From positions 62,001 through 126,000 of the forward strand of contig NZ_WHNZ01000007.1 of NCBI RefSeq assembly GCF_013141725.1: DNA of 64,000 bases. Reading direction: 5' to 3'. Positions within the stretch are counted from its first letter, which is position 1, and each line of letters opens with the position of its first letter. The DNA comes from Paenibacillus planticolens. Its GTDB lineage: Bacteria; Bacillota; Bacilli; Paenibacillales; NBRC-103111. The position numbers were made by a program, and so were the translations under genes. The notes under the pieces were generated by a model. The model did not search any database. It saw only the letters and a list, made by a program, of their open reading frames with translations, and was not told the DNA's origin. Shown here piece after piece: positions 43,601-53,026 of the stretch.

Positions 43601-46600
43601 ACGCCAGAGGCAATTCTTGCGTTGAACGATACAGCACCTTCACTGCCAAAAGCCAGCTTGCCGAGGGCGTGCCATGAACCGTTGGTCACGTTGGTCAGCG
43701 CCATGTTGACGACTTCGCCCCGTCCTGAGATAACCTTCGTCGAGATGCCGCCCGAGTTCCAGCCGATGGTTTCGCCTTCGATTCGTTCAAACGGATTCAT
43801 CGTCTTCAGTTGACTGACGCCTTGGCGTTCCATCTGAAGCGGTGTAATCGTTCCGTCGGCATTTATGTTGATCTGGGTGATGCTTGGGGAGCGGTAATCC
43901 CGGTTGCCGGTCTTCCCGGTGGCTAGCCGCTGGGCGATGTTGACCTGGCGAGTATGGTAGATGATGTACCACTTGCCTTTATACGTGAAAATCGCGTGAT
44001 GGTTGTTGCCGCCGTCGCCATTACCAAATACGCCCGGTCCAGGCAGGATAGGACCGATATACTTAAACGGTCCCAGAGGACTGTCACTGACCATGTAGGC
44101 GATGGTGCCGGTAGGCGGATAACCCGCTCCATTCGTACCGCTGAAGTTCGAGCAATAGGAATAATAGTACTTGCCATTGAACTTATGAATACCTGAATCC
44201 TCAAAGAGCCTCGGAGCGTCGATTTCCTGCGGTGTCCCAACAATGCTGATCATATCGTCGCCCAGTTGTACCGCGCGGGCTGACTTAGGATTGTTGGCAT
44301 CCAATCCGCCTATGCCACCACCGTAGTATAGGTACGCCTTACCGTCATCGTCTACAAAGACCGCCGGGTCGAAGAGCCACGGTACCTTTACCGAATCGCT
44401 GTTTGGCGTGTTTCTGCTAATGAGAGCTTTTCCGAGAGGATCATGGAATGGTCCGATCGGAGAGTCTGCCTCCAGCACACCGACGCCGTTAGCGCTGTCG
44501 GCGAAGTACAGGAAGAATTTTTCTTTACCATTAATTGTCTTGTGCGCAGCTGCAGGCGCCCATGCGTTGCTCGCCCAGGTAGTCAGACCGTCTGCAAGTT
44601 GTCTGCCGACAGGCACCTTGCCGTGGTCGGTCCAGTTCACCATATCGTCTGAAGAGATGATTAAGACGCTGCGACAGTTTGTGTAGCTGTTTGCCGTATC
44701 CGGCGTCAATTCCCATTGAGCCTGGTCATCCGTCATATAGATGTATATTCTGCCGTTGTATTCCATGACAAAAGGATCAGCGCCGTACTTGTGGGTGATC
44801 AGCGGGTTAGAATAACCCGGTACCTTCGCCCATGCGCTGCCGCTTTCCGTCGCCAACAGTCCGAATGACGCAGATACGCCGGTCACATCATAAACCGATT
44901 TGCCGCCCTTCACCTTCACATAGTCGAGCGTGGCAGTGACCGTTTTGGCTGCAGCCTGCAGATCAGCCACTTCCAGTTTCACGGTGGCAAACAAGCTCCT
45001 GCCGCTGCCATTGAAGCTCACGTTGCTACCTGTTACGTCCACGGTCAGTTGGTTGCCGACTTGGTTCCATGAAACTTTACCGGTTACTGCGCTGCTGAGA
45101 ACCACATCCTTCGCCTTGAGCTCACTCGGAATGCTGAATGACGCGGAGATTTCGGAGTAAGTTCCTTCGGGCAGAGGATCCAAATTAAGTGGCATATCCA
45201 CTTTCGTTCCGCCTACGCCGGCGATGCCGGTTGCACCAGACATTGCGGCGCCGAGAGGCGTCTGGGCTGTGGCGCCCTTCAACTCGTCGCTGATCCGGAA
45301 GTAATCGAAGTCCACATAGCCGCCTAAGGTCGTCGTTGCGTAGTTATACAGTGCGAATCGATAACCCATGAAGTGGTTGGTGGTGCTGTAAGACATCTGT
45401 TGCGTGTTGCCAAGTTGGGTCCAATTCAAACCATCAAGGCTGTAGTAGAAATTGCCTTTGTCCGTCTGATTCCGAAAGTCGGCGTCGACCTTCAGATAGA
45501 CCTTGCTGCTACTTAGCGGAATGCTTTGCACGTCAGTGTGAGATGTCGTTGACGAGCTATTGACCATGACTAGTGTCTTGGCGTCGTTATCCATCCGCAC
45601 CTCGATGGTGCCGTACCGGGCTGTGAAGAGTGACAGGCCGGCTCTATCGCCGTTTTTCATTTTGGACACATCCAGCGCGGTTTGTGCGGAGGACGTCGGA
45701 CCGAAAGTCCGCTGGGTCAGCGTGTTCCGTGCATTCAGGAGGTTTGTGGCCATCTGCCCTGTGGTCAGACGCAGCCAACCCGTACGATCCGTCAGGGACC
45801 AGAAGCGGTTATCCGGATTGTGATTCCACTGCCAGGCCAGGTTCAAGTTAGAACCATTGTACCCATACTCTGGGAGAGACATGCTCAATTTTGCATCGTT
45901 GTATGTCGGCTTCTTCGCATTGTTATAAAACTCATCGGAGTACACAACGCTTTTCAAATCAAAGCTGCCCTGGATCGGCTTCGGGCCGCTCCGCGTCAGA
46001 TGCAGGCCGGTATCGTCATCGCCGAACATCGGCCAACCGTTTGACCACTGGATGGGCATCACCCATGGGATTCGGCCCACGGAGCCGCTATCACGGAAGA
46101 GAATGCCGTACCAGTTCCCCTTACCGTCGTCCACGATGTTGCCCTGAGCAGGGCCGCCGCCGTTGATATTTTCCTGAGCGACCGTCTTGGCTTCAAAGGG
46201 GCCATTCAAGCTGTCACTGCGGTGGACGACCTCCGTCCGAGGTTTGCCTGACGGCCATGTGATACAGAAAATGTAGTATTTACCGTCGATTTTCTGAATA
46301 TGAGCGCCTTCAGCAAGCCCGCTGGTAGGCGTGATGCCGGTAATAGGATCCGGCGCGTGGATGTTGCTTAGAATCACCCGAGGTGTGGCGCCCGGCTTGA
46401 TCCCCGTCACCGTTTCATTCATCTCGATGATATAGAGCGGGTTGTTTCCGTAAACCAGCCAGTTCCTGCCGTCGTCGTCCAGCAGCAGACTGCAGTCATG
46501 GTAACGAGTATTGATCTCATACTTGCGCCAAGGCTGATTTTCCGGATCTTCGGTCTGGAAGATGTAAGTCTTGCCTGTCGTCGGAGACGGAACTACTACA

Positions 46601-46980
46601 TAGAAGGTCCCGTTCTTATACCTCAGACTGCTGGCCCAAGTGCCATTAGAATACATATTTTGGTTGTTCTTAAGCGTCGTAGAGTCCATGTCATCCATGA
46701 TCAAATAGCAATAGCTTATGGTCTCCCAATTGATCAGGTCGTAGGACTTCATGATGGGCACGCCCGGGTTCATATGCATCGTCGTGCTGGACATATAGTA
46801 GGCATCACCGACCCGGATCACATCCTGGTCAGGCACGTCCGCCCAAATGACCGGGTTCGTATACGTCCCATCGCCCTTATCAGATGAAGCAAGAGGCGTG
46901 TCCGCAAATGCTTGTTGAAAAAATGAAAAGTTGCCTACTAATGTAAAAATTAATAAGAATGCCATTAGTTTCTTAAACAT
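40639..46980 (-). CDS. Giant secreted double-GH43 arabinosidase/xylosidase with cohesin and dockerin
   Basis: 2113 residues. Signal peptide 1-26. GH43 domain 1 (about 30-345) resembles subfamily 12: WADVPDQDVIR, DCSLLLDDDG, LAEGAHIQK give the three catalytic acids; a DUF1349-like beta domain follows (to about 565), then a cohesin-like module (about 575-705). GH43 domain 2 (about 720-1045) has GADPFVM, FDPAVFVDDDG and FEDSGIHK. Next come a CBM6-like domain, two Big2 domains, an Ig-like domain, a LamG-like domain, a Big4-like domain, a second cohesin-like module, two FIVAR repeats and a dockerin (DLNGDSKISIGDL, DLNGDGKIDIEDL). It likely removes arabinose or xylose side chains from pectin or arabinoxylan outside the cell. 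Confidence 0.93.
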   Translation of the reverse strand: MFKKLMAFLLIFTLVGNFSFFQQAFADTPLASSDKGDGTYTNPVIWADVPDQDVIRVGDAYYMSSTTMHMNPGVPIMKSYDLINWETISYCYLIMDDMDSTTLKNNQNMYSNGTWASSLRYKNGTFYVVVPSPTTGKTYIFQTEDPENQPWRKYEINTRYHDCSLLLDDDGRNWLVYGNNPLYIIEMNETVTGIKPGATPRVILSNIHAPDPITGITPTSGLAEGAHIQKIDGKYYIFCITWPSGKPRTEVVHRSDSLNGPFEAKTVAQENINGGGPAQGNIVDDGKGNWYGILFRDSGSVGRIPWVMPIQWSNGWPMFGDDDTGLHLTRSGPKPIQGSFDLKSVVYSDEFYNNAKKPTYNDAKLSMSLPEYGYNGSNLNLAWQWNHNPDNRFWSLTDRTGWLRLTTGQMATNLLNARNTLTQRTFGPTSSAQTALDVSKMKNGDRAGLSLFTARYGTIEVRMDNDAKTLVMVNSSSTTSHTDVQSIPLSSSKVYLKVDADFRNQTDKGNFYYSLDGLNWTQLGNTQQMSYSTTNHFMGYRFALYNYATTTLGGYVDFDYFRISDELKGATAQTPLGAAMSGATGIAGVGGTKVDMPLNLDPLPEGTYSEISASFSIPSELKAKDVVLSSAVTGKVSWNQVGNQLTVDVTGSNVSFNGSGRSLFATVKLEVADLQAAAKTVTATLDYVKVKGGKSVYDVTGVSASFGLLATESGSAWAKVPGYSNPLITHKYGADPFVMEYNGRIYIYMTDDQAQWELTPDTANSYTNCRSVLIISSDDMVNWTDHGKVPVGRQLADGLTTWASNAWAPAAAHKTINGKEKFFLYFADSANGVGVLEADSPIGPFHDPLGKALISRNTPNSDSVKVPWLFDPAVFVDDDGKAYLYYGGGIGGLDANNPKSARAVQLGDDMISIVGTPQEIDAPRLFEDSGIHKFNGKYYYSYCSNFSGTNGAGYPPTGTIAYMVSDSPLGPFKYIGPILPGPGVFGNGDGGNNHHAIFTYKGKWYIIYHTRQVNIAQRLATGKTGNRDYRSPSITQININADGTITPLQMERQGVSQLKTMNPFERIEGETIGWNSGGISTKVISGRGEVVNMALTNVTNGSWHALGKLAFGSEGAVSFNARIASGVGGTIELHLDSLNGPKVGELIVPAGDGKTFQDYSAKIDTIFGTHDVFFKYVGTETQNLLDIDYLNFEYGIYPVEGVTLDQSTLTVKETFSKQLIASIVPKYAYDKRIIWTSDNPTVATVSDTGVVTGVSVGEATITATTVDGSFTAQSHVNVIPRIAVTAISLDKNKISLQGKATQVLTVSLQPLDADNKMLRVVSSNPAVATVSSITYNPAAGTASVTVESVSQGTAVITATAADNGMTAESIVEVEKIAPKVTITSGTQSTLPTINLKSNVVNDGLQGQPVTVAWSLVSGPASVIFENPNAMNTKVTVTELGEYTFKLIARDGELTGSANVTVTVNSAPNGGGNAAWYKFDETSGAMAIDSVKGNNATIIGATGNRVSGKLGNALQLQSASSQYANLPEGIVSDLNDFTVALWVNPATMATWARIFDFGKDQDTYMFLTLRTATNNLPRFAIKVNGSAEQTLTSTSMTLSANAWYHIAITKSGNTARMYINGNLAATNTNMTFKPSDMGLTKNNYIGKSQYSADPYLNGTVDEFSIFDSALSADQIKALTITSIPDVAVTTVSGVYPMMPESVSVVYSNSPTAIVPVVWDAIAPSQYAQSGTFTINGTVAGTSIKAKANVTVEAPKNTTATLSVYGSVIAGDKFESIYGLIHVKDGILAQDITISFDPAKVQFLSAESLRANFVVVDTKVVNGKVRILAASLGHDNGVNSDGPLLKIQWKALAQTDSTSSTLTLSDVSVANGETNGETKPEGTNIPTNIEIIYVNKTVLNEAISNAQSIHDAAVEGNGNGQYPAGAKAVLQAAIESAKAVAVNTSSTQAQIDQAYAGLDAALQAFKASVIIVTVDKSALNAAIADAQSKYNAAVEGTGIGQYPAGSKAALQAAIDSAQAVAGNASASQQQVDQATSDLSSAVEAFLATVNTRIPGDLNGDSKISIGDLAVMAKWYGKSSADPDWNLYKHVDLNGDGKIDIEDLAALARLILNAIS

Positions 46981-47022
46981 TTTTTAATCCCCTTTCCAAC
47001 AAATTAAAATTTCTTTCACTCC

Positions 47023-47053
47023 CAAAAGAGGGCCGCAACGGTTACTCTCTTTT
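47023..47053 (-). terminator. Weak hairpin between the two large GH43 genes
   Basis: AAAAGAG pairs with CTCTTTT around a 16-nt loop. The T-run is short, so read-through from the right-hand GH43 gene into the next is possible. Confidence 0.45.
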
Positions 47054-47094
47054 GTTGTTCGAAACGTTTTGTATCATAGAATATACATGTTTTC

Positions 47095-50000
47095 CTAATC
47101 CAGCATTTTCATAGCTACAATCGCAAGGTCCTCAATGTCGATCTTGCCGTCGTTGTTCAAATCCAAGTTCTTATATCTGGACCAATCCGGATCAGATGAG
47201 GTTTTGCCATAGGCTGCTGCCACGATAGCCAAATCACCAACGGAATATCGACCATCACCGTTCACATCACCTGGTTGAGTACGAACAACTGAATCAACAA
47301 ACGCTTGCAATGCTGAACTTAATTCATTCAGTGCCTGCTCTACCTGCTGCTGAGTCGCAGCCGTATTAGTTGCAACAGCTTTCGCTTGGTCAATAGCTGC
47401 CTGCAGCACTGTTTTAGAGCCCGCTGGATACTGGCCTGCACCCGTTCCCTCTGCAGCTTCATCATGCTTGTTTTGAGCATCGGCTATTAATACAAGGAGT
47501 GCAGTCTTATCAATGACGACGTTGCTAAGCTGAACCGTGTGAGAGCTGCCGCCTAATTCTTTTTCAAAGCCGGCTTCATCGGCAATTATAACTTTAGATA
47601 AGGAGATAGTAGAAGCGGAAGCTGGGGTATCCGATTTCACTTTCCAATGAAGCTTCAAAAGGTTACCGTCAAGACGGGCGTTTTGTCCGAGAGTAGCTGC
47701 AATAAATCGAACTTCCCCTTGTTTCTGAGCTTTGTCGAGAACCACTACTTCATCCGGCTTCGTAGACTCGACAGATACGTATTCCAGTTGACTCGGATCA
47801 TACGTAAACGTTACGTCCTGAGCGTAAATATTTTGAGTCATGCCGCTTAGGCCATAATTCAGATCAAAGGCGGCTCCTTTTATAGCTTCTGATGGCCCTT
47901 GAAGAACGACACTCTCAGGTAATGTCACCGTGACCTGCGATTCTGCCGTTTTACCCGACCCATCTTGTGTCGCTGCCGTGATCGTTGTCGTACCGGCGCC
48001 AATTGCCGTTACGTTCCCCGATTGATCAACCGTTGCGACTGCATGATTGCTGGATGCCCATAGCAAATTCTTATTGGTTGCATTCTCAGGAGCCACTGTT
48101 GCAGTAAGCGTTCCGGTGCCCCCGGTTTTCAAATTCAATGCTTGAGGAGCTATCGTAACGCTTGTTGCCAGTACCGATGTTGGTGCAGTCGTGTCAAGGA
48201 AAGAAACATCATCGACATAAAAATCCATTAGATCATTAGTTGCACTAGGTGATTGAACCCAAGATGTCTCAACGAAAATTGCAGGTCTACTAAATTTAGC
48301 ATCAGCTGGGACTGTAACTGTCCCTTCAATTGTTCCCCAGACACCTTTCGTTATCGTTGCACGCCCAAAATCTTTATACTGCCACCAGGATGTGTCTGAT
48401 TCAGACATATTTACAGGATCTTCATTTCTAATCGTGAGATTAAACTGTCTTGTAGCAGGACCGGAGTCATATCTCACCTTAGCGGAATACTTATAGGTCA
48501 CACCAGCCTTCACTTTTCCGTCAACGGATTGTTTGGGACCGGAACCTGTTGTTTTTCTGCCGGTGACATATAGACTATGTGAGCCGCTGTAATAAACTTG
48601 ATCCGATACTGAAAGAGTTGCTGTATCATTAAAAGTCCATGGGGCTAGTCCAGCTTCAAATCCCCCGTTTTCAAGCAGTTCAGTCAGTTTTGTAACTGTT
48701 ATCGTTAATTGAGTTGTTACAGTGTTACCCAACACGCCCTTAAAGCTTACAATAACATTCGTTATACCGTTAGATTTAGCCGTAATCTTACCGTTAGACA
48801 CCTCTGCAATTTCCGGATGGGGATTGCTGTAGGTTGCGGTATTTGTTACGTCTTCTGTCCGGCCATCAAAATACTCTGCAGTTATGGAGAAGTTTTTCGT
48901 ACCTCCGGTCCACAGTGATACGGAGCTGTTATCAGCCGTAAGTTTCTTTACTGTCAATTCACTATTCAAGTCTTTTACAAGCATATTCAGTGTATCTGTT
49001 TTACCGCCATAGCTTACAGTAATGCTTGTTGAGCCATATCCCACACCGGTTACAGCTCCGTTGCTGACACTTACAATGCCGCTTTGTGCCGGTATTGCAG
49101 TTGCCTGAGCAGTAACATCTTCACTGGTTCCATCGGTGTATATGGCAGTAACCTTCATGCTTGCCTTGTTAGTTCCGGAAACAATATCAAGCTTATGTTT
49201 ATCGATGGATGCGTTGATGGCAGCAAGATCATGAGCTGCGCTCTTTTTCCCAAACTGCCAATAATCTACCTTGAAGAGATTACCTGTTGATGCTCCCCTG
49301 TATACCATGTATAGATCATGGATACCTGCAGCACCGGAAACACTTGTTGTTTTTGTACGCCAACTATTTTCACCGCCTGTGTTGGAAACGGGAAGTGTCC
49401 CGATCAATGTGCCGTCAGCACTGTCAAGGCGCAATTCGATGTTTCCACCGTCCGTACCGCTTGCCACATTAGCTGTAAATGTTCCAGCACCAGCAGCACC
49501 AAAATCAACTTTGGATACCGCTGTCCAGTCCCCATCGTCTATATTGCTGACAGCCAGATTGATGCTGCTTACCATTCCTCCGGGTTCGGTAATCCTTTCA
49601 GTGGATATTCCTCCATTCCAACCTATGGTTTCAGCCTCAGCCCTTGTATAGGGATCAAAGTTTTTGATCTGCGGAACACCTTTATAATCGCCAGTAATAT
49701 TCTGGATGACACCGTTCGCATCAAAACTAACCTTATTGATGTGCGCGTTACGATACCCATGTGGTTGTCCTCCCAGTTGTGGTACCGTCCCACTTTCTGC
49801 CATAGCCTTTGCAAGGGTCTGTGCATGGTATGTGATATACCATTGACCGTTGAATTCAAAGATACCATGGTGGTTGTTACCTCCGACACCGAAGAAGGTA
49901 GCAGGGTTAGGCAATATCGTTTTGACAAAGGTAAATGGGCCCATCGGGTTGTCGCTAACCATATAAGCAATAGCACCTGTAGGTATATCCGCCGGATGTC

Positions 50001-50814
50001 CACTAGAGAAATTAGTACAATAGGAGTAATAGTATTTCCCGTTGTATTTGTGGATTCCCGCATCCTCAAACAACCATGGCGGATTCATGCGTACGAGAGT
50101 TCCGCCACTAGCAGCCAGATCCAAGCTGATCATATCCGCTCCAAGTTTTGCAATACGTGCTGTTCCCGGATCAGCATCCTTACCTGTCGGAATACCGCCG
50201 CCAAAATATAAATAACCGCTTCCATCATCATCAACTAGCACCGCAGGGTCAAACAGCCATGTAACATCACTAGCCCCAGGAGTACTTCTACTTACCAATT
50301 GCTTTCCAATTGGATCTGTAAATGGACCGATCGGACTATCCGCTGTGAGCACACCAATTCCACTTCCATTATCTGCAAAATAAAGGAAGAATTTCTCCTT
50401 GCCATCAATTGTTTTATGTGCAGCTGCCGGAGCCCAGGAATTATTAGCCCATTTTGCCGCACCTTGTGGACCTGCTGCAGGTATTTCTCCGTGGTCCGTC
50501 CAGTTGATCATATCATCGGATGAAACAACCGTAATCTTATTGATCTTACCGTATCCGTTATCTTTAATTGTCCCGTCCGTATTATACTCTAGTACATCAT
50601 TTGTCATGTAAACATATACTCTGCCGTTATAAACCATGGCAAATGGATCGGCACCAAACTTTTGCGTAAATAATGGATTGCTATTGCCAGGCGTTTTCGC
50701 CAATGCTGGCGTGACAGAAGCTGACGCAGCCTCCACCCTTGCCGTAATTGGGCTTGAAGTGAGTGCTAGACTTAAAGCTATCGTCATAACAACCAATTTA
50801 CTCCATATCTTCAT
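47095..50814 (-). CDS. Secreted GH43 enzyme with CBMs, cohesin and dockerin
   Basis: 1239 residues from the ATG at 50814 (GGAGGTTGCTCG before it). Signal peptide to about residue 29. GH43 domain (about 40-370) with GADPFAM, FDPAVLVDDDG and FEDAGIHK as catalytic acids. CBM6-like domain (about 390-520), two Ig-like bacterial domains, a CBM4/9/22-like domain (LLENGGFEAGLAPW), a Big2 domain, a cohesin-like module, one FIVAR repeat and a dockerin (DVNGDGRYSVGDL, DLNNDGKIDIEDL). Its GH43 and CBM6 parts closely resemble the second half of the neighbouring giant enzyme, showing duplication. Likely an arabinanase or arabinofuranosidase. Confidence 0.93.
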   Translation of the reverse strand: MKIWSKLVVMTIALSLALTSSPITARVEAASASVTPALAKTPGNSNPLFTQKFGADPFAMVYNGRVYVYMTNDVLEYNTDGTIKDNGYGKINKITVVSSDDMINWTDHGEIPAAGPQGAAKWANNSWAPAAAHKTIDGKEKFFLYFADNGSGIGVLTADSPIGPFTDPIGKQLVSRSTPGASDVTWLFDPAVLVDDDGSGYLYFGGGIPTGKDADPGTARIAKLGADMISLDLAASGGTLVRMNPPWLFEDAGIHKYNGKYYYSYCTNFSSGHPADIPTGAIAYMVSDNPMGPFTFVKTILPNPATFFGVGGNNHHGIFEFNGQWYITYHAQTLAKAMAESGTVPQLGGQPHGYRNAHINKVSFDANGVIQNITGDYKGVPQIKNFDPYTRAEAETIGWNGGISTERITEPGGMVSSINLAVSNIDDGDWTAVSKVDFGAAGAGTFTANVASGTDGGNIELRLDSADGTLIGTLPVSNTGGENSWRTKTTSVSGAAGIHDLYMVYRGASTGNLFKVDYWQFGKKSAAHDLAAINASIDKHKLDIVSGTNKASMKVTAIYTDGTSEDVTAQATAIPAQSGIVSVSNGAVTGVGYGSTSITVSYGGKTDTLNMLVKDLNSELTVKKLTADNSSVSLWTGGTKNFSITAEYFDGRTEDVTNTATYSNPHPEIAEVSNGKITAKSNGITNVIVSFKGVLGNTVTTQLTITVTKLTELLENGGFEAGLAPWTFNDTATLSVSDQVYYSGSHSLYVTGRKTTGSGPKQSVDGKVKAGVTYKYSAKVRYDSGPATRQFNLTIRNEDPVNMSESDTSWWQYKDFGRATITKGVWGTIEGTVTVPADAKFSRPAIFVETSWVQSPSATNDLMDFYVDDVSFLDTTAPTSVLATSVTIAPQALNLKTGGTGTLTATVAPENATNKNLLWASSNHAVATVDQSGNVTAIGAGTTTITAATQDGSGKTAESQVTVTLPESVVLQGPSEAIKGAAFDLNYGLSGMTQNIYAQDVTFTYDPSQLEYVSVESTKPDEVVVLDKAQKQGEVRFIAATLGQNARLDGNLLKLHWKVKSDTPASASTISLSKVIIADEAGFEKELGGSSHTVQLSNVVIDKTALLVLIADAQNKHDEAAEGTGAGQYPAGSKTVLQAAIDQAKAVATNTAATQQQVEQALNELSSALQAFVDSVVRTQPGDVNGDGRYSVGDLAIVAAAYGKTSSDPDWSRYKNLDLNNDGKIDIEDLAIVAMKMLD

Positions 50815-50846
50815 CGAGCAACCTCCATCTTTTATTTGAAACAATT

Positions 50847-50862
50847 AATAAAACGCTTACAT
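50847..50862 (-). promoter_or_regulatory. cre-like site before the secreted GH43 gene
   Basis: Minus-strand ATGTAAGCGTTTTATT matches 14 of 16 positions of the CcpA consensus WTGNAANCGNWNNCAW, 33 nt before the start codon. It suggests glucose repression. Confidence 0.5.
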
Positions 50863-51044
50863 TTTAGATGACACTTGTAGACTATCGCCGCCTTCCTCTA
50901 CCTCCTCTTGTTATTACTTGATTTGCTTTCTCCTAATAAGTTAGCTTCCTCTCCTCAGCTAATTCATCATCAGTATATCTTTCATAAAGTGGAAGTTGAA
51001 TAGAATAATTTAGTATTAAAGTCGAATATTTTGGCTTGAATCAC
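50863..51044. other. Upstream region of the secreted GH43 gene
   Basis: Noncoding; it should hold the promoter of the right-hand exoenzyme gene. No -35/-10 pair could be fixed with confidence. Confidence 0.35.
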
Positions 51045-51140
51045 AAGACGCTTCGTCGTTTGCGAACGCCAAAATCAAAGTTTGTTCGTTAGGTGAATCA
51101 AATACTGGATGGTCTCCTCTGTAGAACGGATTGTTTGGAT
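51045..51140 (-). pseudogene. Fragment of a second AraC-type response regulator
   Basis: The minus strand reads IQTIRSTEETIQYLIHLTNK, L, stop, FWRSQTTK, against RSTDDAIQYLTILTNQFWTW then RSQTNDK in the intact regulator at 51302. The match with an in-frame stop shows a decayed copy of the same gene family. About 30 codons are recognisable. Confidence 0.7.
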
Positions 51141-51301
51141 GCAATTTCTTTTTATTAAAGTTGGTTTTTTTGGTGGGCATTTGCATAGGGGGACGAGGAT
51201 CTCACGATGTATGGAAGCGTATTCAACAGACAAATTAATCATACTTTACGACATAAAAACAAATGACGGTAACTTCACCCATGCCAAAAGTATGGTTTCC
51301 T

Positions 51302-52954
51302 CTAAATCATTTGTTCAGCCTCATTTCGCTCCATGACAAAGAGGGTACTTTCCATATTTCCATTTTTTTTGAATTCCTTGGTGGTCATTCCCGTAATACG
51401 TTTAAACAGTGTGGAGAAATAATGAGAGTCGTTATAACCAACGAGAAAAGCGATTTCAAACGATTTGAACGAGGTCGTCTTAAACAGCTCCATCGCTTTA
51501 CGTATGCGAAAATGTGTCAAATACTCAATAAATGTACGACCTGTTTCCTGACTGAATACTTTGCTTAGATGGCTAGCACTCATCTTGACATGCTCTGCCG
51601 CATCTTGAAGCGAAAAGGTATCATTGTTGTAATTAGCATGGATATACGCCTTGACACTCCTGAGCATTTCACCATACTTGTCGTTCGTTTGCGAACGCCA
51701 GGTCCAGAATTGATTCGTAAGAATGGTCAAATACTGGATTGCATCATCTGTTGAACGGACTTTTGTAAGAATTTGCTGCAACTGCTGGAGTGTTTCTTCG
51801 GGCGCATCCCGATGCCGGTACATGTCCTTAGCGGAACGGAAGACCTCCAATGTCAAATCATTAAGAATATAATAACCAATAGAGGTCGAGGTCCACTTCA
51901 TTCCATTCAATGCCGATGCGATTTCCTCAATGAACGAAGGCAATTGCGAAGGTGATCCTACTTTAAGAAAATTCACAAACCCAGCACGGTCCAAGAAAAC
52001 GTAATGCTCCCTAGATTCGGAGATCGATTCCCACAGCGTGACACGGTTTTGCCTTAACAAACGCCGCCAGTGCATATCCTCAACGGCTTCCAGGAAGGAA
52101 AGGTGAATATTCATAAGCCGTTCCTGTACGCTTCCGATACCCAAAGCGATCGATACCGTGGAGGCGGGACCCTGCTCAGTACTTAAATGGAGTATTTCCT
52201 TGAAAATATCCAGCTCGTTCCTGATTTGTTCCAGCGTATCTCCTTTGATCAACCAGCAGATCTCGGTCCGGCTTCGCTTGAATTGTAACCATTCCTTGTG
52301 ATCAAGGGCATGCTGAAATCGCTGAAGTAGATCATTTTCTACTTGATTTGCTGCAAGGAGTTCCGATAGTGGCCCATCTTCAATCGTTCGAACGTCTGAA
52401 ATGACGGCAGCATAATACCTTGCTTGCAAATTAAGTGATACTGCTGCTCCGAGCTGAATGGCCTCAACCGTAGTGATAAAACCGCTGCACAGATCATTGA
52501 GCAGCTTCTCGCGCAAAATTTCCGTTTTCTCCCTCTCTCTCTGCTTCAGTCTGTCAATGCTTGCCTTAATTTCACGTTCTTTGTCGATCAGTTCGCTGAC
52601 GGTACGCAGAAGCTCGATGAGATCTGAGGCACGGATCGGCTTCAGACAATAATCGTGGACTCCCATTCGCAAAGCCGTTCTCGCATAATCGAAATCCTCG
52701 TGTCCCGTTAAAATAATAATTTTCACGTCCGGATATCGTTCGCGCAGGATTGCGCTTAATTCCAGTCCGTTTATAAAGGGCATCATGATGTCGGTAATAA
52801 CAATGTCGGGGCGTAATTGCTCGATTAAAGTTAGCGCCATTTCCCCATCGGGGGCTTCTCCGCAACAAATAAAGCCCTCTTGCTCCCACTGGATGCAATC
52901 CCGGATCGTTTCCCGGATCAGAATTTCATCGTCTACTAGCATGACCTTTTTCAT
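51302..52954 (-). CDS. Response regulator with AraC-type DNA-binding domain (YesN-like), orphan
   Basis: 550 residues. Receiver domain 1-120 with D8/D9, phospho-acceptor D55 (VITDIMMP), T83 (ILTGHEDF) and K105 (CLKPI). A long helical middle follows, then a double helix-turn-helix at about 445-535 (FSLQDAAEHVKMSASHLSKV, FEIAFLVGYNDSHYFSTLFK). No histidine kinase adjoins it; the nearest is at 56178, next to another regulator. It probably controls the exoenzyme genes to its left. Confidence 0.93.
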   Translation of the reverse strand: MKKVMLVDDEILIRETIRDCIQWEQEGFICCGEAPDGEMALTLIEQLRPDIVITDIMMPFINGLELSAILRERYPDVKIIILTGHEDFDYARTALRMGVHDYCLKPIRASDLIELLRTVSELIDKEREIKASIDRLKQREREKTEILREKLLNDLCSGFITTVEAIQLGAAVSLNLQARYYAAVISDVRTIEDGPLSELLAANQVENDLLQRFQHALDHKEWLQFKRSRTEICWLIKGDTLEQIRNELDIFKEILHLSTEQGPASTVSIALGIGSVQERLMNIHLSFLEAVEDMHWRRLLRQNRVTLWESISESREHYVFLDRAGFVNFLKVGSPSQLPSFIEEIASALNGMKWTSTSIGYYILNDLTLEVFRSAKDMYRHRDAPEETLQQLQQILTKVRSTDDAIQYLTILTNQFWTWRSQTNDKYGEMLRSVKAYIHANYNNDTFSLQDAAEHVKMSASHLSKVFSQETGRTFIEYLTHFRIRKAMELFKTTSFKSFEIAFLVGYNDSHYFSTLFKRITGMTTKEFKKNGNMESTLFVMERNEAEQMI

Positions 52955-53026
52955 GACGTCTCACCTATTTTCATTGGAATGAGAAGGGGGACTTTATACC
53001 GAACAAATTTTCGTTTTTTTGCCATT

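Noticed and set aside
46990..47094. A cre site before the double-GH43 gene (TTCGAAACGTTTTGTA)
   Set aside because: Only about 13 of 16 consensus positions match; too weak beside the sites at 50847 and 61797.
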